From contig JANAVG010000017.1 in NCBI GenBank assembly GCA_024213275.1, positions 1 to 64,000 of the forward strand: a DNA stretch of 64,000 nt. Reading direction: 5' to 3'. This DNA comes from Rossellomorea sp. BNER. Its GTDB lineage: Bacteria > Bacillota > Bacilli > Bacillales > Bacillaceae_B. The first letter of the stretch is position 1. Each line of letters starts with the position of its first letter. The notes under the pieces are model-generated. The model made no database searches, was not told the origin of the DNA, and saw only the letters and a program-made list of their open reading frames with translations. This document shows, piece after piece, positions 1 to 8,280 of the stretch. The position numbers were made by a program, and so were the translations under genes.

Positions 1-9
1 ATGAAAAAA

Positions 10-53
10 AGTCTCTGACCATCTTTTTTGATGATCAGAGACTCTTATTTTTG
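10..53 (+). terminator. hairpin with T-rich tail
   Basis: A 14-base arm beginning AGTCTCTGA (10-23) pairs with GATGATCAGAGACT (30-43), with one mismatch, and TTATTTTT follows. It probably ends a rightward gene lying to the left of the window. Confidence 0.6.
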
Positions 54-125
54 TTTTCGGCTAGTTTTTGTCCCAGCTTCTTCTTTTTTTCATTGTATAG
101 TAAGAGAAAAAAGTGGAATAGATGT

Positions 126-246
126 GTCGGAAAAATGACGAATTTTGTCGGTTGGTCAATATATTTTGATTTTGGACAAATTAATGGACTTTATGGACAA
201 ATAAAGTACTATAACGGACAAATTATCATAAAAAGTGGACTAATAA
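126..246. repeat. 21-bp-periodic GGACAAAT array, copy A1
   Basis: GGACAAAT, or GGAC at the degenerate end, starts at 174, 195, 216 and 237, exactly 21 bp apart. A GGTCAATATAT leader unit starts at 154 and TGTCGG motifs lie upstream (126, 146). The bases between cores are not conserved. The same leader and core recur near 27188 and 59913. It does not look coding. Confidence 0.75.
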
Positions 247-261
247 TTAAATCAATCTACT

Positions 262-390
262 TTTCGAGTGTCCAGCACCAGCGCTTAGCTCCTCGAGACA
301 TAAGTCAAGCCACCAAGGAAGGGTGTCTTTCCTTTCCCTTCCTTGGTGGCTTGACTTATGCTTGTCTGAGCTGTTCGAGGCGCTTCCGTT
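262..390. repeat. large palindromic intergenic element
   Basis: A perfect 25-bp inverted repeat (299-323 against 336-360, arms starting CATAAGTCAAGCC) sits between CCAGCGCTTAGCTCCTCGAGA on the left and GTTCGAGGCGCTTCCG on the right. The outer CAGCGC/GGCGCTT pair and a central variable hairpin match my memory of a dispersed palindromic repeat seen in many Bacillaceae genomes. Its function is unknown; a structured RNA or a mobile palindrome are both possible. Confidence 0.6.
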
Positions 391-396
391 TTTCTA

Positions 397-660
397 TTAA
401 TCTACATGATTAGATAAATTCTGTTTTCTTTCTTGTTCTGCAATGATTTCGTTATCCTCAGCATTATCCCTTGTCACCTTTTGAGTTAGGATCGCTCCTA
501 CGGCAACTAAAATCATAACGGCAATATAGTATCCTTTTTCATTTAGTTGCAGTCCATCCGCGTTGTATAATCCAATACAAAACAAAGCTACTCCCGCAAA
601 AAACGTGAAATAAGCCAAAAACGTAAAAGCAGGTGTGTTTCTTCTTCTGTACTTTTGCAT
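397..660 (-). CDS. YiaA/YiaB-like two-helix membrane protein
   Basis: An 87-residue protein with a basic N-terminus (MQKYRRR), two hydrophobic segments (about residues 10-32 and 43-60) and a charged tail. The Y-x-A-V-M-I-L-V-A-V-G-A pattern of the second helix resembles the YiaA/YiaB two-helix domain family, whose function is not established. GGGGAGG lies 8 bases before the ATG and fixes the start. It stands alone, with no gene partner on its strand. Family assignment is from memory of the motif and is moderately sure; the membrane topology is clear from the sequence. Confidence 0.7.
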   Translation of the reverse strand: MQKYRRRNTPAFTFLAYFTFFAGVALFCIGLYNADGLQLNEKGYYIAVMILVAVGAILTQKVTRDNAEDNEIIAEQERKQNLSNHVD

Positions 661-865
661 TCTTATAACCTCCCCATGATTTCAATAAATACCCTAATAA
701 ATAGGATGCTTGTTTTGTTATAAATGATCATAATAAGTGCTGTGTATAGAGTAAGAACAAAACAATTATACCATATATTCCCTTTCGGTAAATAGAGAAA
801 ATTACATATTAGTACATTGGCATACAGATGGTATTAAAATTAATGGAGTTTTATTAATGCACAAA

Positions 866-927
866 AACTTAATTAAACTTAAGTTTTTTATAATTATATT
901 GCAATTTAACTTAAAATATCTTATAAT
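866..927 (+). promoter_or_regulatory. sigma-A promoter with AACTTAA repeats (deoR-type gene)
   Basis: TTGCAA (899-904) and TATAAT (922-927) are separated by 17 bases, an excellent housekeeping promoter, leaving a leader of roughly 14 bases before the ATG at 948. The 7-mer AACTTAA occurs at 866-872, 876-882 and 908-914, the last inside the promoter spacer. These repeats are candidate operator half-sites for the regulator itself. Confidence 0.65.
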
Positions 928-947
928 TCGGACTATGAGGTGAGGAC

Positions 948-1718
948 ATGTTACAGGATGAACGACTAGAAGCAATTGTCCAATATTTAAACGAGCACGA
1001 ACGGATTGAGATCGAAACAATTTGTGATTTGAATGCTGTGTCCAAAGATACAGCCAGAAGAGACTTGATTAAATTAGAAGAAAGGAGGAAAGTCATTCGA
1101 ATACGGGGTGGGGCAAAAAGGGCACTACTTTCAAATGAAGTCTACAATTATGATCAGCGTATGAACATGGCATCTAAGGCTAAAAGTAAAATCGGAAAAT
1201 TTGCTGCTTCTTTAATTAATGATGGAGATCATCTTATTTTAGACGCATCAACAACTGTTCAACATTTAGCAAAGCATTTAACGAGCAGGAACCATAATAT
1301 CGTGACCCATTCGATTAACATTGCGAATGTCTTAAGTCAAAGAGAGGATATTACAATAAATTTATTAGGTGGGATAGTAAGTCATAAACACCAGGCGATT
1401 TATGGTTCAAGAGCAATTCGCAATGTTCAAGATTTTATGGTGAACAAATGCGTGATTGGTACTTGCGGAATATCTTCAGAAGGTTTGTCCACTTCTATTG
1501 AGGAAGAGGGACTCCTTATACATGAAATCATTAAACGTTCTGAAAAGGTCATTGTGCTAGCGGATTCGACAAAATTTAATAAAACTTTTTTTCAAAAGGC
1601 TTGTGATTTAGAGGCCATCGATATAGTGGTTACAGATAAGGAAGTACCAAAAAATCTGTATGAAGTGCTAAATAATTATGGTACCGAAGTCATTGTCGTT
1701 CCTGACGAAGAGTACTGA
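948..1718 (+). CDS. DeoR/GlpR-family transcriptional regulator
   Basis: A 256-residue protein of usual length for the family. Residues about 3-58 form the N-terminal winged HTH (ERLEAIVQYLN, then SKDTARRDLIKLEE and IRIRGGAKR). The remainder is the DeoR C-terminal sensor domain, with LDASTTVQHLA, NLLGGIV and VIGTCGIS blocks that in this family bind a phosphorylated metabolite. GAGGTGAGGAC precedes the ATG. The gene is followed after 150 bp by the amidohydrolase and transporter genes, so it is the likely local regulator of nucleobase or amide uptake. The effector cannot be inferred. The family call is very sure; the regulon is inference. Confidence 0.9.
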   Translation: MLQDERLEAIVQYLNEHERIEIETICDLNAVSKDTARRDLIKLEERRKVIRIRGGAKRALLSNEVYNYDQRMNMASKAKSKIGKFAASLINDGDHLILDASTTVQHLAKHLTSRNHNIVTHSINIANVLSQREDITINLLGGIVSHKHQAIYGSRAIRNVQDFMVNKCVIGTCGISSEGLSTSIEEEGLLIHEIIKRSEKVIVLADSTKFNKTFFQKACDLEAIDIVVTDKEVPKNLYEVLNNYGTEVIVVPDEEY

Positions 1719-1868
1719 TTATGGCCAATTAATAAATTGGGACAGAATCGATAAGCTGTTTAATGGTCATGTCCACTGAATAACGGAACTACTGAGGACA
1801 CTGGATTTCCAATATTTTTTATTTAAGAAAGCTTTTTATTGAACATCTAATCATAAGGAGGACTTTTT

Positions 1869-3113
1869 ATGAAAAACTATTGGCTAACCAATGTAAGGTT
1901 AGAGACAGGGTTTATATATGAAAATAAAGTGGTCGCCGGCACTAAAACGGACTTATTTCATCTTCTAATTGAGGATGGGATCATTAAGGATATTGTGTCA
2001 TCCGATACTGCTCTTCCTGATGAGGCTACGATACAAGACGCACAATCTCTGTTGGCTTTACCTACATTTGCAGAAATGCATATTCATATCGACAAAACCT
2101 ATTTTGGTGGGCCATGGAAAGCACCAACACCGTATAAGAATGTTTTTACGCGTATTCACGAAGAGCAAACTCTCTTGCCAGAATTACTTCCAACAGCGAA
2201 AGAAAGGGCTGAAAAGATTCTCGAACTAGAGCTTCAAAACGGAACAACCTTTGTTCGGACTCACTGTAATATTGATCAAGTTGTTGGATTGAGAAACCTA
2301 GAAGCTACAATGGCAGCTATCGAAACATTTGAAAATAAAATGGAGACAGAAATTGTCGCTTTTCCTCAACATGGTTTACTGAGAAGTCATTCTGTACAAC
2401 TCGTAAAAGAAGCGATGCGAAATGGAGCAAATATGGTAGGATCTGTGGATCCAGCTACCGTAGATGATGATATAGAAAAATCGTTAACTACTTTAATGGA
2501 CATAGCGGTGGAATTTAATGCAGACATAGATTTTCACCTACATGATGGTGGACAATTAGGTATTTATACGATGAAAAGGTTAGCACAATTAACAGAAGAA
2601 GCCGGTTGGGATCATCGTGTGACCGTCAGCCATGCACTTGGGTTAGGAGATGTTCCTGAAAAAGAAGTAACCGAAATCGCGGAGAAATTTGCAAATCTAG
2701 GAATTAGTATCGCATCTACGGTTCCTGTTAGACAGGCGGTCATTCCAATTCCGTACCTTCATGAAAAAGGTGTTCGTGTCATGCTGGGGACTGATACGAT
2801 TCGAGATCATTGGAATCCCTTTGGAACAGGAGATATGTTAGTGAAAGCTAATACATTTGCTCAAAGATTCCACTGGATTCATGAACAAGTATTAGCAAAA
2901 GCTTTAGGATTTGTTACAAATGGACAAACACCTCTCGATGAGAACGGAACAAAGCAGTGGCCAAAGATTGGAGACCCTGCAAACTTTACTTTTGTAGAGG
3001 CTCCCTGTTCAGCCGAAGCGGTTGCTAGAGTCTCAAAACGTCATGCAGTTATATATAAAGGAAACATTGTAGCAGGTACATTACCCTCTGAAGAATTAAG
3101 CTTACTTTCTTGA
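1869..3113 (+). CDS. cytosine-deaminase-like amidohydrolase
   Basis: A 414-residue metal-dependent hydrolase with the amidohydrolase TIM-barrel signature in order: HIHIDKT near residue 72, RTHCNID near 136, DFHLHDGG near 221, VSHALGLG near 253 and GTDTIRDHWNPFGTGDM near 312. This spacing and the H-x-H-x-DKT form point to the cytosine/isoguanine deaminase or N-isopropylammelide branch, which deaminates or hydrolyses ring nitrogen compounds in the cytosol. ATAAGGAGG precedes the start. It lies between a DeoR regulator and permeases for nucleobase-like solutes, consistent with a salvage or catabolic role. The exact substrate is unknown. Confidence 0.8.
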   Translation: MKNYWLTNVRLETGFIYENKVVAGTKTDLFHLLIEDGIIKDIVSSDTALPDEATIQDAQSLLALPTFAEMHIHIDKTYFGGPWKAPTPYKNVFTRIHEEQTLLPELLPTAKERAEKILELELQNGTTFVRTHCNIDQVVGLRNLEATMAAIETFENKMETEIVAFPQHGLLRSHSVQLVKEAMRNGANMVGSVDPATVDDDIEKSLTTLMDIAVEFNADIDFHLHDGGQLGIYTMKRLAQLTEEAGWDHRVTVSHALGLGDVPEKEVTEIAEKFANLGISIASTVPVRQAVIPIPYLHEKGVRVMLGTDTIRDHWNPFGTGDMLVKANTFAQRFHWIHEQVLAKALGFVTNGQTPLDENGTKQWPKIGDPANFTFVEAPCSAEAVARVSKRHAVIYKGNIVAGTLPSEELSLLS

Positions 3114-3130
3114 TAGAGTTTTAACTTAAT

Positions 3131-3165
3131 AAGCTACACGGGTTAAAGATAGATTCGTGTAGCTT
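3131..3165 (+). other. intercistronic hairpin without U-tract
   Basis: AAGCTACACG (3131-3140) pairs perfectly with CGTGTAGCTT (3156-3165). No T run follows, so it is more likely an RNA-stability or processing hairpin than an intrinsic terminator. Confidence 0.45.
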
Positions 3166-3256
3166 ACAAGTATACAGACAGCTAAGAGGCAAAGTGCATA
3201 AAAAATAGTCTGAATATTAAAAATAAAAATCTCTAATCAGAAAGGATCGATCATGA

Positions 3257-3454
3257 ATGCAAAAGATTTACTTTCTTGTACTAATTCCTATTTTGTTCAT
3301 ATTAGGAGCCCCCATTTTTGCCAATAAGGTAACACCATACATTTTAGGATTACCCTTCTTCATGTTTTTTGTTTGCTTATCTGTGTTAGTAACATCTCTT
3401 ACTCTACTTACTATTAATAAATTTGATGTGAAAGCGAAGGAGGATATCGAATAA
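3257..3454 (+). CDS. DUF3311-type small membrane subunit
   Basis: A 65-residue, two-helix membrane protein (about residues 3-20 and 30-53) with the P-x-x-F-x-L-G-x-P linker pattern of DUF3311 proteins. These typically precede sodium:solute symporters, as yhjC precedes yhjB in Bacillus subtilis. Its TAA stop shares one base with the next ATG (3454), implying translational coupling and joint function. The start is the second of two close ATGs; the first (3253) is in another frame that stops early. A weak AAGGAT ribosome site lies upstream. The role as an accessory transporter subunit is inferred. Confidence 0.75.
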   Translation: MQKIYFLVLIPILFILGAPIFANKVTPYILGLPFFMFFVCLSVLVTSLTLLTINKFDVKAKEDIE

Positions 3455-4932
3455 TGATTTCTTTACTGATTATTGGACTGTTTCTATTACTTTCTTTATG
3501 GCTGGGCATTAAAGCAAGAAAAGGAAAAGATATGGATTTGGAACAATGGGCTGTTGGAGGACGTGGATTTGGAACCATTTTTGTATTTGTGTTATTGGCT
3601 GGAGAGACCTATACTACGTTTACCTTTTTAGGAGGTAGTGGTATGTCATACGGGGTTGGTGGTCCGGCTATGTTTATTCTTGTATATGGAACACTAGCTA
3701 ATATTATCGGGTATTGGATGTTGCCCCGTATTTGGAAGTACGCTAAAGAGAATCGGTTAGTCTCTCAGCCAGACTATTTTGCAAGTAAATATAAAAGTAA
3801 AGGATTGGGTCTATTAGTAACAGTTGTTTCAGTTGCTGCTATGATTCCGTATTTGGTAATGCAGTTCAAAGGACTTGGAATAATTGTATCGGAAGCTTCT
3901 TATGGTCGCATCCCTCCAAGTGCAGCCGTTTGGGTATCAATGGCTACGATCGTTATCTATGTCATGATATCAGGTATTCATGGTTCTGCATGGACAGCCG
4001 TTATCAAAGACATCATGATCTTAGGAGTTGTTTTATTTTTAGGGTTATACTTGCCTTTCCATTATTATGGAGGAATACAAGAAATGTTTCAAAATATAGA
4101 AACTGCTAAACCAGGATTCCTCGTTTTACCGTCAGAAGGAATGAGTCCTTCTTGGTTTCTTTCAACCATTGTTCTACTTTCATTAGGTTTCTATATGTAT
4201 CCACACGCATTCAGTTCTCTTTATTCAGCAAAAAATGCAAATGCTATTCGTAAAAATGTCGGTATGATGCCTCTATACTCATTAATTATCGTATTTGTCT
4301 TCTTTGTTGGATTTGCAGCTATTTTGCAAGTTCCCGGATTAAAAGGGGAAAATGTTGATTTAGCTTTGTTCCGATTATCTTTACAGACATTTGATCCTTG
4401 GGTGATTGGCTTAATTGGAGCAGCTGGATTGTTAACAGCATTAGTACCAGGATCCATGATGCTCATGTCCATTTCCACTTTATTAGCCAAGAATGTATAT
4501 AAAGAACTTGCCCCTTCTGCAAATGATCGAAAAGTGATGATGGTGGCAAAGTGGCTTGTTCCTATTGTAGGATTGATCGCTGTATGGTTCACTCTTTACG
4601 GGACCAATACGATTGCCTCTCTCATCATTATTGGCTCTAGTTTAATCACGCAATTAACCCCTTCTGTATTTTTGAGTTTATCTAAAAAACCGTATCTGAC
4701 AACACAAGGTTCGATTGCAGGAATTGTGACTGGAATCATTATCATTTCGTATCTTACCTTTACGGAAACAACCATCGGATCATTATTTCCTTCACTCCCT
4801 CAAGTATTGAAAGATATTAATATTGGATTAATTGCATTAATAATCAATGTGCTTGTTTCCCTATCCGTTACCTATATTCAAAAAGCAATGATAGATAAGG
4901 GAAAAGTAAGTAGAAATTATCAAGCTTCTTAA
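3454..4932 (+). CDS. sodium:solute symporter (SSS family, YhjB-like)
   Basis: A 492-residue polytopic membrane protein with about 13 hydrophobic segments, typical of the SSS family that imports organic solutes with sodium. Visible hallmarks are the N-terminal W-A-V-G-G-R-G-F-G-T segment, FTFLGGSGMSYGVGG near residue 57, and a C-terminal GSSLITQLTPSV region. AAGGAGG inside the end of the preceding small gene provides the ribosome site. Pairing with the DUF3311 protein matches the yhjCB arrangement. Together with the amidohydrolase upstream it probably takes up that enzyme's substrate; the identity of the solute is not deducible. Confidence 0.85.
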   Translation: MISLLIIGLFLLLSLWLGIKARKGKDMDLEQWAVGGRGFGTIFVFVLLAGETYTTFTFLGGSGMSYGVGGPAMFILVYGTLANIIGYWMLPRIWKYAKENRLVSQPDYFASKYKSKGLGLLVTVVSVAAMIPYLVMQFKGLGIIVSEASYGRIPPSAAVWVSMATIVIYVMISGIHGSAWTAVIKDIMILGVVLFLGLYLPFHYYGGIQEMFQNIETAKPGFLVLPSEGMSPSWFLSTIVLLSLGFYMYPHAFSSLYSAKNANAIRKNVGMMPLYSLIIVFVFFVGFAAILQVPGLKGENVDLALFRLSLQTFDPWVIGLIGAAGLLTALVPGSMMLMSISTLLAKNVYKELAPSANDRKVMMVAKWLVPIVGLIAVWFTLYGTNTIASLIIIGSSLITQLTPSVFLSLSKKPYLTTQGSIAGIVTGIIIISYLTFTETTIGSLFPSLPQVLKDINIGLIALIINVLVSLSVTYIQKAMIDKGKVSRNYQAS

Positions 4933-4936
4933 TGGA

Positions 4937-5073
4937 TAACCCCCTTTGCCAAAGGGTTACTCTACAAGCGAGTTCCGTGTTTTATGTTAATTCATTAAAA
5001 ACACATTTTAAAATAGGTTATTTAAACTAAAAGAGATTTTATATCGGTAATCCTGAAAGAGGGATTACCGATA
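4937..5073 (+). terminator. two hairpins downstream of the symporter gene
   Basis: The first hairpin is TAACCC...GGGTTA at 4937-4959. The second is a perfect 12-bp stem (5042-5053 against 5062-5073, arm TATCGGTAATCC, 8-base loop). Neither has a strong T run on the plus strand. The rest of the 360-bp gap to the permease holds nothing recognisable; in particular I see no purine riboswitch core. Confidence 0.4.
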
Positions 5074-5292
5074 TTGATGTTTAATGATGAGAAAAAAGTG
5101 AGACTATCGATTGGAGTAATCATATATTTATTTCAGCCATGCGGTTTTACTTGTGTACTGTAATCGGTGAGATAGGATTTTAGCTTTTGTCTATCATTAT
5201 AAGGCATATCTTATCAAATGTATGACTTTTTCGGCTCTTCATTAGACTCCTTATTTTCTTTTAGCTAAAAAATTCAATAGAAGGTGAACAAA

Positions 5293-6576
5293 ATGAATAC
5301 ACATCGTTGGGATACAAGCATTAGTACATTTCAATGGTTTATTTTTCTATTAGCGAATTCCGTTGCATTGCCTATCGTAATAGGCAATGTTTTTCAATTA
5401 TCAATCGAAGAAGTCTCTACATTAATGCAACGGACATTTTTTGTTGTGGGGATTAGTTCGTTTATCCAAGGGTGGTTAGGACACCGATACCCTATTGCGG
5501 ATGGCCCGGCAGGTTCATGGGTAAGTGTGTTTGTCATTTTAGCTGACGTGGCCATTCAGCAGGGACAAAGTATGAGGGAAACTCTACAAATTTTAGAAGG
5601 TGGATTACTCATATCAGGCCTTTTACTTTTTATACTTGGTATTACTGGCTTGATCCATCGGCTATTATTTCTATTTACGCCCCTTGTTACCGGTTCTTTT
5701 CTCTTAATCTTAGCTATTCAACTGAGTGGTGTTTTTCTAGAAGGAATGATGGGAATACAGGGAGAATCAGCCCGTCCAGATTATGAAATAGCGATGGTAT
5801 CGTTTTTAGTCTTTTTCCTTGTTATTTTCTTGTCCATTAAAGGAAAAGGGTGGTTCAAAAGTTATGCAGTTTTGATTGGGATATTATTTGGTTGGCTTCT
5901 ATACACATTTTTAGGTAAACATTCGGCGTCACTGCCAAGCACGAGTGCTTTAGTAAAACTCCCCGAAATTTTCGTCTGGGGAGTACCGCAGCTAAATGCA
6001 GGAATCATTATAACATCAACTCTGTTTACTTTTATTTTGATCTCGAATACGATTGCTGCTGTTACAGCCGTTAATCAAGTAGTATCAGAATCAGGGGTGA
6101 TTCAAAAACAAACGTTAAATCGCGGTAGTTGGATAGGGGGAATTTCTCATTTTATATCATCCCTTTTTTCTACCATTGGAGTTGTTCCGCTACCGGTTTC
6201 AGCTGGCTTTATCCAATTAACGAAGCAAAAAAGAATCCTGCCATTTCTTATTGCAAGCTTAGCTCTATCCAGTATTGCCATCATTCCAGCAATTGTTCAC
6301 TTTTTGGCTATGCTCCCGGGACCAGTTGCTAGTGCTGCGCTATTGGCATCATTTGTTCAAATGATTGGAATTGCTTTTCAATCCATTCTGAGAGAAAAAC
6401 TAGATCAGCGTCGATTAACAATATTAGGAATTACATTTTTAATAGGCATAGGACTAATGTTTTTACCGCCTACTGTCTATCAAGAAATGCCCTCACTGCT
6501 ACAGTATGTGTTTAGTAATGGACTGCTAGTTGGAACGATGATTGTCATCCTACTAGAACAGCTTTGGAAGGAATAA
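5293..6576 (+). CDS. NCS2-family uracil/xanthine-type permease
   Basis: A 427-residue membrane protein with about 12-14 helices. The stretch GHRYPIADGPAGSW near residue 60 and the later N-x-I-A-A-V-T-A-V-N-Q block fit the nucleobase:cation symporter-2 family (uracil, xanthine, purine permeases; B. subtilis YwdJ is similar). I start at the ATG at 5293 because AAGGTG lies 6 bases before it, whereas the GTG at 5284 has no ribosome site. Following the amidohydrolase and symporter genes, it strengthens a nucleobase-salvage reading of the region. Substrate specificity is open. Confidence 0.8.
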   Translation: MNTHRWDTSISTFQWFIFLLANSVALPIVIGNVFQLSIEEVSTLMQRTFFVVGISSFIQGWLGHRYPIADGPAGSWVSVFVILADVAIQQGQSMRETLQILEGGLLISGLLLFILGITGLIHRLLFLFTPLVTGSFLLILAIQLSGVFLEGMMGIQGESARPDYEIAMVSFLVFFLVIFLSIKGKGWFKSYAVLIGILFGWLLYTFLGKHSASLPSTSALVKLPEIFVWGVPQLNAGIIITSTLFTFILISNTIAAVTAVNQVVSESGVIQKQTLNRGSWIGGISHFISSLFSTIGVVPLPVSAGFIQLTKQKRILPFLIASLALSSIAIIPAIVHFLAMLPGPVASAALLASFVQMIGIAFQSILREKLDQRRLTILGITFLIGIGLMFLPPTVYQEMPSLLQYVFSNGLLVGTMIVILLEQLWKE

Positions 6577-6716
6577 ACGATGGGAATATAGTAGTTTAAA
6601 AAGTCACACCTCTATTACACTATTTTATTGGAGGATATTATTATACAGCTATTCAATTTGAACATATAAAATAGAGGGTCCACTTAGATATAAGTTGAAT
6701 GATTATCTTAAGAAAA

Positions 6717-6752
6717 TGACTTGGGACAAGATATATCCCAAGTCAATTTTTT
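6717..6752 (+). terminator. intrinsic terminator after the NCS2 permease
   Basis: TGACTTGGGA (6717-6726) pairs with TCCCAAGTCA (6736-6745), followed by ATTTTTT. The rest of the 6577-6912 gap shows nothing else I can name. Confidence 0.75.
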
Positions 6753-6912
6753 GTAATCAAAACAGTTTTTACGTTTTGTAACTATAATTCTACGAGCACT
6801 TCATTACTTACAACCTGCTGAAATCATTAGAAGGATACGACGCAACTCCTTTTAGAATTTGCAGTGGCAAACCAACATATGGTAATATCTACCTTGTAAA
6901 GGGGTGAAGGAA

Positions 6913-7164
6913 ATGAATAAGGTGTTCAAAGTGGCATCTCTTCTCCTATTCATAACCGCAATTATATGTTTAATTCTAATCGTAGTCGAAATGAGTAATC
7001 TTTATGTTGTCTATTATTTATTAGGATTAGGATTACTATTTAGTATTGTTAGTAACATTTTGGAAAGTAGCATTATGTTAAAAGTTGTGTTCTGGGGTAA
7101 TATTCTTTTACTAGTTATATTACTATGCTGGCAATATGTGGCGACGATATTAATAAATCCTTAA
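6913..7164 (+). CDS. small three-helix membrane protein, unrecognised
   Basis: An 83-residue hydrophobic protein with three predicted membrane helices (about residues 5-25, 30-46 and 55-80) separated by short loops, one carrying Glu and Ser. I do not recognise a family. GGGGTG at 6901-6906 is correctly spaced for the ATG at 6913, so I prefer this over the GTG at 6904 that lies within it. It has its own downstream terminator and appears monocistronic, just upstream of the matrix locus but separated from it. Confidence 0.65.
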   Translation: MNKVFKVASLLLFITAIICLILIVVEMSNLYVVYYLLGLGLLFSIVSNILESSIMLKVVFWGNILLLVILLCWQYVATILINP

Positions 7165-7186
7165 TTAATTTGTATTTAGAGATGTT

Positions 7187-7233
7187 GACCAAGGAGAGTT
7201 CAGGCAGTGGCTTGAACACCCTTGGTCTTTTTT
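7187..7233 (+). terminator. intrinsic terminator
   Basis: GACCAAGG (7187-7194) pairs with CCTTGGTC (7220-7227), with an inner TTCA/TGAA stem, and TTTTTT follows. It ends the small membrane-protein gene and isolates the following matrix operon. Confidence 0.8.
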
Positions 7234-7388
7234 CTGTGGAATCCTTTTTATTTCTGGGTTGAGAGCGAAAGGCCCAAGAGGGAGTATGGAAAAAAAGAAA
7301 TGAGTCCTCTTAATGTGTTTTTACAGATTCTCTATTAAAAAGGACTACTAATGTTAACCCGAAAGTACTATAAGTTAACTAGTACATG

Positions 7389-7417
7389 TTGTAATAAAGA
7401 TAGTATGTTTGCATAAT
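7389..7417 (+). promoter_or_regulatory. possible sigma-A promoter of matrix locus 1
   Basis: TTGTAA (7389-7394) and CATAAT (7412-7417) are 17 bases apart in an A+T-rich gap upstream of the TapA-like gene. The match is imperfect. The rest of 7234-7480 holds no other motif I can identify. Confidence 0.35.
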
Positions 7418-7508
7418 ATTCAAAAAATTAGAAACAAAGGATAATAATACATGTGCCCAATCTTAGGAGGAAGGTGAGAGTATCCGTTTCTTCACAATTT
7501 TCAAAAGT

Positions 7509-8267
7509 ATGAACAACCACCCCTTTCGATATCACTTGATAGTATGTATTAGTTGTATCGGATTATATTGTTTATCCTCAGTTGTCGGTTACACAGAGGC
7601 AACTTTCACAGAACTAGAGAAACGTACAAGTTCAATCACTGCTGCACCGGTTTTTCCTGAAACCATTGAAAACCACAAACAAAAGGCTGAAGAATGGTCT
7701 AAAGAAATCATTGAATTGGATCAATTAATCGTCAGTGCCTCAACAGACTCATCAACAAACGAGAAAATCTCAACTCTAGAGGAAATGAAAAAACAACTAA
7801 TTAATAAAATAGAAGAACTAGAGGCCTTACATGACAAGGTGGAAAATCTTCTGAAGAAAATCTCTACAAATCAATCAAAGGACTCTGGTTATAAAGAGGT
7901 CATAAAATATGTGGAAGATGGACTTGTTTTTATCAAAGCTAAAGTAACTTACACTCAACAGTCGGTAGATTTAAAAAAAGTTGATGATGTAATTCTAACC
8001 TTACAGAAGACTTTGGAAAAAGCAGAGAAACAAAAAGTGATAGAAGAGACCGAGCTTATAGAAGATTCTAATTCGGTGAAGTCTTCCACATTGGAGGAAA
8101 AACCAAAGTCAACAGATATACCCAAAACTCCAGGGGAATCTAAGAAAACTACTGAACAGATATTTGAGAAACCGTTACCAGATCATTCTTCGTCAGAACA
8201 AAAGAACGTGGATGAATCAGTAAATAACGATATCGAAGCTACTGTGGAAAAATCAATTACAAACTAA
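7509..8267 (+). CDS. tapA: TapA/YqxM-like matrix-anchoring protein
   Basis: A 252-residue exported protein: hydrophobic signal segment about residues 8-25, then T-E-A-T-F resembling the processing region of SipW substrates, a coiled-coil-rich middle (about residues 55-190, Lys/Glu heptads) and a low-complexity acidic/Pro/Thr tail. Position directly before sipW and a tasA-like gene matches the B. subtilis tapA-sipW-tasA operon, where TapA helps assemble TasA fibres; sequence similarity itself is low. The ATG at 7509 lacks a ribosome site. AAGGTGA at 7471-7477 is spaced instead for an in-frame ATC at 7482, which would add an N-terminus MRFFTIFKS resembling that of TapA. It ends 13 bp before sipW. 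Confidence 0.6.
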   Translation: MNNHPFRYHLIVCISCIGLYCLSSVVGYTEATFTELEKRTSSITAAPVFPETIENHKQKAEEWSKEIIELDQLIVSASTDSSTNEKISTLEEMKKQLINKIEELEALHDKVENLLKKISTNQSKDSGYKEVIKYVEDGLVFIKAKVTYTQQSVDLKKVDDVILTLQKTLEKAEKQKVIEETELIEDSNSVKSSTLEEKPKSTDIPKTPGESKKTTEQIFEKPLPDHSSSEQKNVDESVNNDIEATVEKSITN

Positions 8268-8280
8268 GTGAGGGATCAAT

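Noticed and set aside
51..413. 120-residue plus-strand ORF
   Set aside because: It runs through the 21-bp array and the palindromic element, has no ribosome site and shows no protein-like composition.
4933..5292. Purine riboswitch before the NCS2 permease
   Set aside because: Hairpins exist, but none of the conserved three-way-junction core sequence of purine riboswitches is visible.
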